The translations under genes and the position numbers were made by a program. The notes under the pieces are model-generated. The model saw nothing but the letters and a program-made list of their open reading frames with translations, did not search any database and was not told the DNA's origin. A stretch of 64,000 nucleotides of DNA, taken from Notospermus geniculatus. Taxonomy: Eukaryota; Nemertea; Pilidiophora; Heteronemertea; Lineidae. Positions 57,301 through 64,000 of this stretch are shown here, piece by piece (positions within the stretch are counted from its first letter, which is position 1; every line of letters starts with the position of its first letter). The DNA is taken from NCBI GenBank assembly GCA_002633025.1, contig NMRB01001051.1, positions 46,061-110,060 of the forward strand, written 5' to 3'.

Positions 57301-60300
57301 GTCAACGTACATTGCCTCTGCTGCTAATTCAAAAATAGTCAAGGAATGCGTGCCGTGTCTTCGCCGGCTCGAAAATGCTCACGCCCATATTCACTACACC
57401 CAGGCCGATCGCTTTACTACACTCTTAGCCAAAAAGGTTCTTTAGGGGTTCTTCGTGCCACACCAGAGGAACCCCAAGGTTCTATATAGAACCTTCTGTA
57501 AAGAACCCGAAAGGGTTCCATATAGAACCTTTCTGTCGCCAAAGAACCCATAAAGGTTCCAGTTAGAACCCTTTTCTGAGGGAAAGGTTCTATCTGGAAC
57601 CTCTAAAGGTTCTTGAACAACCCGAGGGTTCTTAAATCAGAGGGTTCTCCTGGTGTGGCACCAAAGAACCTTTTCGGTTAAGTGTATTGTAGACTAGGCC
57701 AATTCTGAACTTAGTCATTTCACTCTGGGGGACTTCCATTTCCTTGGTCTTCCTAGTGGAGACGGGGAAGACAAAAGTGAATCGAACAGGACTTTTGATG
57801 CATTAGGCCTATATGCTGCACATTTTAATTTCAGCTTCTGTCGGCCTACATCATTGAAGAGGAGCGCCAATCAGACTGAAGCAAATGAGTTGAATAATGT
57901 CGGTGAGCAACATCCGGGGCAACATTCACAAGAGCCAAGCAAATGCGATGGAGGGGCAAGTGCACAATGGGAAAGGTAAAACCCGATATGTCCATATTCC
58001 TTTTTTCCTCGTCCAATTCTTTTTGGAAAGAAACTCCTGGCGTTTTGTAAAATATCCCCCTTGCATGGCGTTTGCTGTCTTGCCACTGTAAGTCAATTAA
58101 GAAAATGTACACTGTGCGAGCAGGGTTAGTTGATACGCTGGGTTAGTTGATACAGCGGCCCTCATATGCAACAAAGCAAAAACTGTTATCATATCATGGC
58201 AAATTAGATGATATTCCATGATCCTTCTAGTTTATGGCGTTTTTCATTCTAGTTGAAAAAAAATGCCCTTTTTACTGAAATTGACTGTCATTGATTCTTC
58301 CATTACTCCCGAACCCACGAAATATAATGTAGGGAAATGGCTGATTTATTCTGGTAGTAGGACTATGCCTTATACTTAAGTAGCCTACAGATTAATTTTT
58401 TCCTATTATGAACCAAGAAAATGAATATCTGACGAAAACAATGTAATATGAAGATAACAGGCCGGGCGTTAGTTGATACATTTGAGGTGGGGTTAGTTTA
58501 TCCATTCATTTTACATAAAAAAATATGACCTTCATTTCTCTGAATCTTTCTAAAAAAATTGGGTAAAGTATGATCAATTTGAAACCAAACAACCGTGATT
58601 GGTCTTCCAAGCCATCAAAATCATATGTAGGGCTACAACATAATGAGCCAGAAAGGTTTTTATGACCCTCCACCACGTCTGAAACTGTATGTGTACAAAA
58701 AGGCACCAAATTTTGTTACATGTGTGGATTTGATGTATTAGGCCTACATTTTGTTCCAAGTGTGGTTTTGATGTATTAGGCCTACATGTATATATATGCT
58801 GCACATTTTCATTTCAGTTTCCGTCGGCCTACATCATTGAAGAAGAAAGCCAATCAGACTGAAGCAAATGAGTTGAATAATGTCGGTGAGCAACATCCGG
58901 GGCAACATCCATCACAAGAGCCAAGCAAATGCGATGGAGGGGCAAGTGCACAATGGGAAAGGTAAAACCCGATATGTCCATATTCCTTTTTTCCTCGTCC
59001 AATTCTTTTTGGAGAGAAACTCCTGCCGTTTTGTAAAATATCAGTGTCGAATCCCCTTGCATGGCAAGGGCGAATCAGAAAGTTTTGGCACTGGCGTCAG
59101 AATTCCACATTATATTGGCGGAAAATTGTGGTGAAATATCAAGATTGTGGTTTCACGTGCAAAGTTGAATCAAATCTCTGCTCTACATAATTACCCAAAT
59201 TATGGTACCGGTATCTATTTTTTGGGAATGGTCTTCCACAACCCTGAATTTGATGATTTTTCTCTTTCAGAAATGTGTTCGATGTTTTTGATAGATACAG
59301 AGAAGCTGGGAACTTTTGTCATGGAGATGCTTTTTCAAACAAGGTAAACATTAGGCCTATATAATAGGTCAAGAGTTATACCCAAATTCTCTTCAGCACA
59401 ATAATTGAAAAGTTATCGCGGATGGTTCTTTGTTGCTTGGAAGAGACTTGAATTTCAACTCTTTTACCTTCGGGACCACTTTTGCGTAATTACAGGACAC
59501 CATGTACATGTACATACCAACATCTCATAATCATTATGTAGCCTACGTACCCCCAGCAGCCTATAGAACATGAGCCAAAAATGTGTGGGTTTAGATTCCA
59601 GGAGAAAATTAGAGATGGCCACTTTTTCGTGAAACACCTAGTAGAAACAAACACATCATTCTCCATCTTCAGGACCAACCGCGAGACACTGAAGATGCTG
59701 ATGATTGCAATCACCGGTCAATCAATGGGCAACCTGAAGGTTTGCCTTCCGAAAAGAGACTGAGGTTGGACACTTCTTTGAAGGTAAGTCGAATAATATC
59801 CCCAATTTATTCAGACAATCATAAAGGGGGAAATAAGTCTTTGGTAGGTGCATTGCACCATCCTGGATGAGTGTTGATTACAAATTCGTAACGGGCACAT
59901 CAGCAGAAATTATAAGAAAACAACGTACGGTAACTGCAACACCAAAGTTCATCACTATAGCTTAGCACATGTCAAAAATGCAAAACGGAAGCATTCCTGC
60001 AAAATTCTATCTCAAGCTTGGCATCAGACCATACCACTATAGGCTGCTATCTCGGTACCGGTATCTATCATCACTATCTCAGTATACCAAAATGTGAGTC
60101 AAGCAGACAATTTTTCCTTGGCCACTCATATTAGGAGGGGTCACCATTAGCTTAAAAATTGAGAGAACTCATGAGCACAATACATGTACTAACGTAATGC
60201 TATTGCTTTGTGCAAAATGATAACACCTGACAAAGTAGCTCAAGAATATTACTCAGTCATTGTCAGTGGAAAAAGCAAATGCATTTCCACGGTGGATACG

Positions 60301-63300
60301 GGTAGGCCTACACTGCTAACCCATTCAAATTACAGGCTATCCCAGCTTCCGCCCTGTTTGGCAGCGAGTGCCCAGAGCTTTTTAGCTCACCCGTGAGCTT
60401 TTGTCGTGGTGTGGCGTCCGTCGTCGTCCGGCGGCGTCCGTCGTTCCCCGTTAGTAGGGCACGTTTCGTAACCGCTGGAGCTATTGATCTGAAACTTGGT
60501 ACATATATACCCCTAGGTCAGATGACCTATGACACCAAGTTTCGGTCCGATTCGAATCTTTGCTTGGCCTCCAGGTGGCCAAAACCAAAAACACAAAAAG
60601 TGCAATAACTCCTTAACTAATGACTGGATCGTCTCCAAATTTTTAACATGGGTTTATCTAATTAGGATAACAAAATATATAACGGGTTTTTGATTTGACC
60701 TACTTTTCAAGGTCACAGAGGTCAAAGTTCTACAAAAGTAACGAACCTGCCAAAGTTCTTCATTATTTCACCGAGCGCCTTCATATCTTGCATAAACATG
60801 TATTAGAGGGGTCCCTTCAAAAATACCGAGTTTCGGCCCGATCGGACATCCAATATGGCCGCCAGGTGGTGTAACCTGAAAATCATCCAAGTGCTATAAC
60901 TCAGGAACGGCTTGACCCAGAGTGCTCAAACTTGATATTTACCTCTCTCTAGGTGATCATTACAAGCACGTCAAATTTCGGTCAAATGTGCTATTTCATT
61001 TCAGAAAGTGAAAGAGTAGGCGCGTACACTTTCATAACTACCTGTATAGCCTAACTTTCTTACAAAAGATCTCGGCTTGGAGAGCCTGTAATTTAAATGG
61101 GTTAGCAGTGTACCCTTATCCACCATGGAATCGATTCAGGGCTGCATGTCATTAGTGCCAAGAAATCCTAAAACCATGCATCTCTTTAAATTTTGCCGTT
61201 ATTTCAATTTCAGGCAAAACTCGTGCCAGAATACGCCGTGCTTGGGGACATACATCAAGCATCTACTTTGTTCAGCCATGATGCAGCAGGGGCACAGTGC
61301 AGTACCATCAGCGTTATGGCAGCTGTTGCTTCATGCTTGAAACCTCCTGATGAATGGACATGTTCTGATATTAATGTTATCCTTCAGCAGGGTGACTTTG
61401 CTCACCTTAGTACTCTACTTGAAAAGGATTGGCCACTGGAGAGAGTTGACCCTATGCTCGACCTTGATGAGATGCCAGAGCTGCTCGAATGTTGTTTTGA
61501 GGGCGTGAGAGTCAAGGCCAACATTGGTTTAGACATTCCAAATGGCTTCTTCGGCTACAACCTAAAAGAATTGCTGCTTCAGGCAATTAACCAGAAGCCT
61601 GATTGCAATTTCATTGTACGAGTGGGAGACAAGTGCACTGCCATGATGTGCTACAGAGGCAGGGTCTGCCATTTCGACAGCCATTCCTGCAATGGTGCTG
61701 GAAGGCAGGACCCAAATGGTGCAGCATGTGCCCTCTTCTTCGCCAATGCCAAGTCGGCTGTGGACTACATCTATGATCTGAACAGAGATAAAGATGGCCA
61801 AGTTGATATAATTCCAGTCTACACTGAGATTTTGCATGATGAAGGTAAGAATAACTATATTCTTTTTGAATGGTATGGGTGTCTCATACAATTCATTGCT
61901 TAAAATCCACATACTGTTCAAAGTCAATGTTCGTGTTCGTGTTGGTATCTACCCGCAGCAACAAACACCGTGTAGAGATTCTGAGTGCGTCGAGAGCCAA
62001 TTTTCTCTTTTACGTGCGAATTTGTCCAGCTGCCAATTGCCTGGAAAAGAATAGCCCAGATGCCAATTGCCCTGGATGCGAAGTGTCCTGTAGCCTTATT
62101 CACGAGGCACCCGTAAGACCTATACCGTACACTATTGTTAGACAGTTCTTTTTACGGTACCGTAAATCTTAAGGGTGCCAATTGCCTGGGTGCGAATCGT
62201 CCTGGGTGCGAATTGTCCAGGCGGGTATTGCCTTGGTGCAAATCGTCCAAGAGCGAATTGTGCAGGTGGGAATCGTCAGGGTGCCAATTTCCCTACTACC
62301 TATTAAGGTGTACGCCGTACATGCTCTTACCTGTATAAGCGCCGTGTCAGCCTTTATTCGGAATGGTAATTAAATGTTACGGGTGTCCAGTGTGAGAAAG
62401 GCAAACCCACTTTGACGGCATGCCGTGGCTAATGGTTTTTACGGACCCCTTTGCTGACAACTTGCTATTTGTTTCAGAATCTGCTTCAGAAACTAGACAA
62501 GACCACCCAACTTGCAGAGAAAATGAAATTTCTCACAGTGGAACTGAAAAACAGGTTGGAATGGTTTTATTGCCATGGCCTTTACAGATCTGTGTGTTCT
62601 TGAACATATGTAGCCTACCTATGCTTACATAATCTGTTAAAAATATTAATGTCTCTTCATCTTGCCACCATATGCATCATTAGGCACGTATGAGTCTTTT
62701 TACAAATTGGAAGCTGGGGGTATTTGATTTAAAGAATAACCCCAAAACTGCAAAATAATTGTTAGATGAAATTTTTAATGTTTGGTCCATGTTCATCATC
62801 ACAGATCTGTAGAGTGTTGCTTCTTTCGTCTGTCAACGCAGGTTGTCCCAGAAAAATGTTCATCTAAAATTTTTCCTGCGTGATATTTTCTTTACAGTGT
62901 CCAACAGGAAATTTGGTCTGGAGTAAGGGGGTCTTTGCCACGTTGCCTCATATTAAGTATGTTGTGTATGCTTCATTCAGTGTAGGCCTACCGTTTTGCA
63001 CTAAAGGCAGTTTTATTCATCATCATTTCAGAAGCCAGTCAACCAAACAGTGCATTCTTCAGATAACTACGGCGGAAACAAAGAAACACCAATATTCATG
63101 TCTGGAAAGAAGGAACGATTCACAATGACAGAAGCATTCAAGATCCTTCATTCCGAGGCCAGAAACAGTTCAAAGTGCACTACAGTTCCCCTGTGTGTGA
63201 GGAGGAACTTGGCGTTTCTTGTGGATATTTCCAAACTGAAATCCAAAGAAGACATCAAGGCTGACATGAATGGCAAGTATCAAAGAACACTACGGAGTGC

Positions 63301-63601
63301 AACGTGGACCGTTGTGAAAACAAACCCTGTGGAGATAGTAAAACAAAAATTGGAATTGAACTCTTCATCTACGTACCATGTGCATAACAATGCAAAAAAG
63401 CATGAATCTGGCTTGTGCAGGGCAATATTTACTGTTTATGACAGTGAGCATCGTGTTGTTGGTAATACATCCTTATTGCAGTATTACATTGAAGAAGTGG
63501 GCAAAGATGAGGTTCAGTTTGAGGTAGCCCCACACGGTAACAGAAAACATGGCTCGGCCCCATTTTATTCAGTTCAGAAAAGTAGGGGAGACCGGGGCTA
63601 G
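53313..63601 (+). CDS. Protein kinase fused to a C76-like cysteine peptidase and an uncharacterised C-terminal region
   Basis: Exons: 53313-54379, 57044-57151, 57835-57975, 58818-58961, 59271-59343, 59673-59783, 61214-61844, 62478-62554 and 63032 to about 63601. Phases chain perfectly (the first eight exons total 2352 nt, 784 codons), which is the main evidence that they form one transcript. Order: kinase (residues 1-355), three related QH-rich modules (about 356-486), an acidic/basic linker, a peptidase-like domain (549-759), a hydrophilic linker and a 183-residue C-terminal region. No signal peptide or transmembrane helix is seen, so the protein is probably intracellular. The final exon either ends at the TAG at 63599-63601, inside a dispersed repeat, or uses a donor at 63582 and continues beyond the window. 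I do not recognise an orthologue by name. Confidence 0.72.
54380..57043 (+). other. Kinase-gene intron 1, repeat-rich
   Basis: 2.7 kb without supported exons. It holds a dispersed repeat starting TTTAGCTCAGCTGACC (about 54601-54990), a single N at 55037, a small foldback near 55476-55536 with AGTAAATGCTTTTAC arms, and the inverted arrays at 56060-56460. CTCF-like cores CACCAGGGGGCGT occur at about 54804 and 54942. Confidence 0.6.
56060..56460. repeat. Inverted pair of short-period arrays built on GTCGGACTTGTGGGA
   Basis: The left arm (about 56066-56165) repeats CACAAGTCCGACATC in variant forms. The right arm (about 56286-56460) repeats the complement, such as GTCGGACTTGTGGGATGTCG, interleaved with ATGATACCT. 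The centre contains an inner palindrome around GTTAACACCACGGTGTTG. Together they form a roughly 400-bp foldback within intron 1. Confidence 0.8.
57044..58961 (+). repeat. Three tandemly duplicated exons encoding QH-rich modules
   Basis: Exons 57044-57151, 57835-57975 and 58818-58961 are homologous, all phase 2-2, and share a core NVGEQHPxQHxSQEP plus KCDGGASAQWE. The second and third also share an N-terminal RPTSLK and ANQTEANELN part that the first lacks. The intron following each exon starts with the same sequence (TAAAACCCGATATGTCCATA), so whole exon-plus-intron blocks were copied. The modules are polar, rich in Gln, His, Ser and Glu, and probably disordered. An isolated Cys-Asp-Gly-Gly is invariant. 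Confidence 0.85.
57418..57686. mobile_element. Palindromic MITE of the AAGGTTCTT type
   Basis: Arms TACACTCTTAGCCAAAAAGG and near complement, with an interior full of AAAGGTTCTATATAGAACC words. Kinase-gene intron 2. Confidence 0.85.
60285..61131. mobile_element. TIR element, about 847 bp, with nested repeat
   Basis: Arms TTCCAYGGTGGATA followed by CACTGCTAACCCATT, about 50 bp. Inside from about 60381 is a repeat starting TTTTAGCTCACCCGTGAGC that is widely seen in marine animals. It sits in the intron before the peptidase exon. Confidence 0.8.
61214..61844 (+). other. C76-like (herpesvirus tegument type) cysteine peptidase domain
   Basis: The exon encodes 210 residues. It starts with GDIHQ about 15 residues before AGAQCST (Cys577) and, about 126 residues later, has FDSH (Asp703, His705). 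This Gln-Cys-Asp-x-His arrangement and spacing correspond to the N-terminal deubiquitinase domain of herpesvirus large tegument proteins (MEROPS C76), and related domains are known in some animal genes and mobile elements. If active, it would cleave ubiquitin or a ubiquitin-like protein. Assignment is by motif only; a C48-like or other papain-fold peptidase remains possible. Confidence 0.55.
61985..62300 (+). repeat. Degenerate tandem repeat, about 16-20 bp unit
   Basis: Variants of GGTGCGAATTGTCCAGG recur irregularly (for example GTGCGAATCGTCC, TGCCAATTGCC) in two clusters separated by about 100 bases, in the intron after the peptidase exon. Confidence 0.7.
63032..63601 (+). other. C-terminal region of unknown function
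   Basis: The region is Lys-rich with a LVDISKLKSKEDIKADMNG segment, a conserved-looking TWTVVKT strand, paired aromatic and histidine residues (YHVHNNAKKH) and a predicted closing beta segment (FTVYDSEHRVV). Similar basic modules accompany transposase-like proteins in marine invertebrates, as I recall, but I cannot assign a family. The last dozen codons (from about 63582) belong to a dispersed repeat beginning GGGGAGACCGGGGCTAG, so the true exon end is uncertain. Confidence 0.45.
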
Positions 63602-64000
63602 TTGTAACACTTTTTCTTTTAAGGCCTATTTCTTCCTTATAACAGGATGTATTTATAACCTGCTTGGTATTTTGAATATTTGATATCAATGGTTACTTGT
63701 ACACAAAACAAAGTTCGGCCATCTCTATCCATGTCTCTGAAAAATGGGTCCAAAGTCGACTGTTACCACTTACCCCATTAAAAAAATGTCGGGGTTAGTT
63801 GTAACACATGTTGGGGTAGGTTGTAAAACATGTTGGGGGTAGGTTGTCTGTTTGTAGTTTCGAGTCATCTTGGAAAATAAAAGGATGGTAACATTCTTTG
63901 CATTGCCTAACAGCAGAATCTCTCTACTGAGGACACTTTTAGGACAGTAAGATAAGGTATAGGCTGTACACATCCTGTGACACTGTAACAGTAGGGCGAA
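63589..64000 (+). repeat. Dispersed repeat with GGGGCTAGTTGTAACAC words
   Basis: It begins GGGGAGACCGGGGCTAGTTG and contains several GTTGTAACACATGTTGGGG variants near 63790-63850. Related GGGTTAGTTGATAC words occur at 58125-58155. This repeat supplies the apparent stop codon of the last kinase-gene exon. Confidence 0.65.

Noticed and set aside
57871-59062. Minus-strand frames opposite the QH-rich exons (for example 57846-58112, 58829-59062) as genes
   Set aside because: They are antisense shadows that recur because the plus-strand exon is duplicated, and they cross the plus-strand splice sites.

Overview
The window is animal nuclear DNA. Genes are split into short exons with consensus GT-AG borders, introns are full of palindromic inverted-repeat elements, and the recognisable genes are metazoan. 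A FRAS1/FREM2-type basement-membrane giant, an abundance of MITEs and heavy use of the palindromes TACATGTA, TACCGGTA and TAGGCCTA suggest a marine invertebrate, most likely a non-vertebrate deuterostome with high heterozygosity. The species cannot be fixed from the sequence alone.

Layout. (1) 218-23701, + strand: the 3' part of a FRAS1/FREM-family gene entering from the left edge. VWC-like cysteine exons are followed by about eleven CSPG repeats, five Calx-beta domains, a conserved membrane-proximal region, a furin-type site, one transmembrane helix and a PDZ-ligand tail. I traced 39 exons (40 with a duplicated one) that stay in frame to a single stop. (2) 27196-38907, + strand: a second, 5'-truncated copy of the last 22 exons, also fully open. 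The two copies belong to a direct repeat of about 16.4 kb (10265-26796 and 27054-43340). The repeat is joined exactly at a 251-bp TTAA-type MITE. The copies differ by many presence/absence insertions, as two haplotypes would, so the repeat is either a real unequal exchange through the MITE or an assembly join of alleles. (3) 45922-50182, - strand: a complete nine-exon METAP1 (377 aa). (4) 50183-53312: the METAP1 5' side, a doubtful small gene, a 57-bp assembly gap and a tandem array carrying CTCF-like motifs. (5) 53313 to about 63600, + strand: a gene joining a complete protein kinase, three tandemly duplicated exon modules, a cysteine-peptidase domain with herpesvirus-tegument-type (C76-like) deubiquitinase motifs, and an uncharacterised C-terminal region.

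How they work together. FRAS/FREM proteins act in the extracellular matrix and METAP1 acts on nascent chains at the ribosome. The kinase-peptidase protein looks like an intracellular signalling protein of unknown role. No operon-like coupling is expected or seen. The most unusual items are the kinase plus C76-like peptidase fusion with its duplicated exons, the MITE-bridged tandem copy of the FRAS/FREM gene, three target-site-flanked short retroposed elements sharing a hammerhead-like core, and the tandem CTCF-like array.
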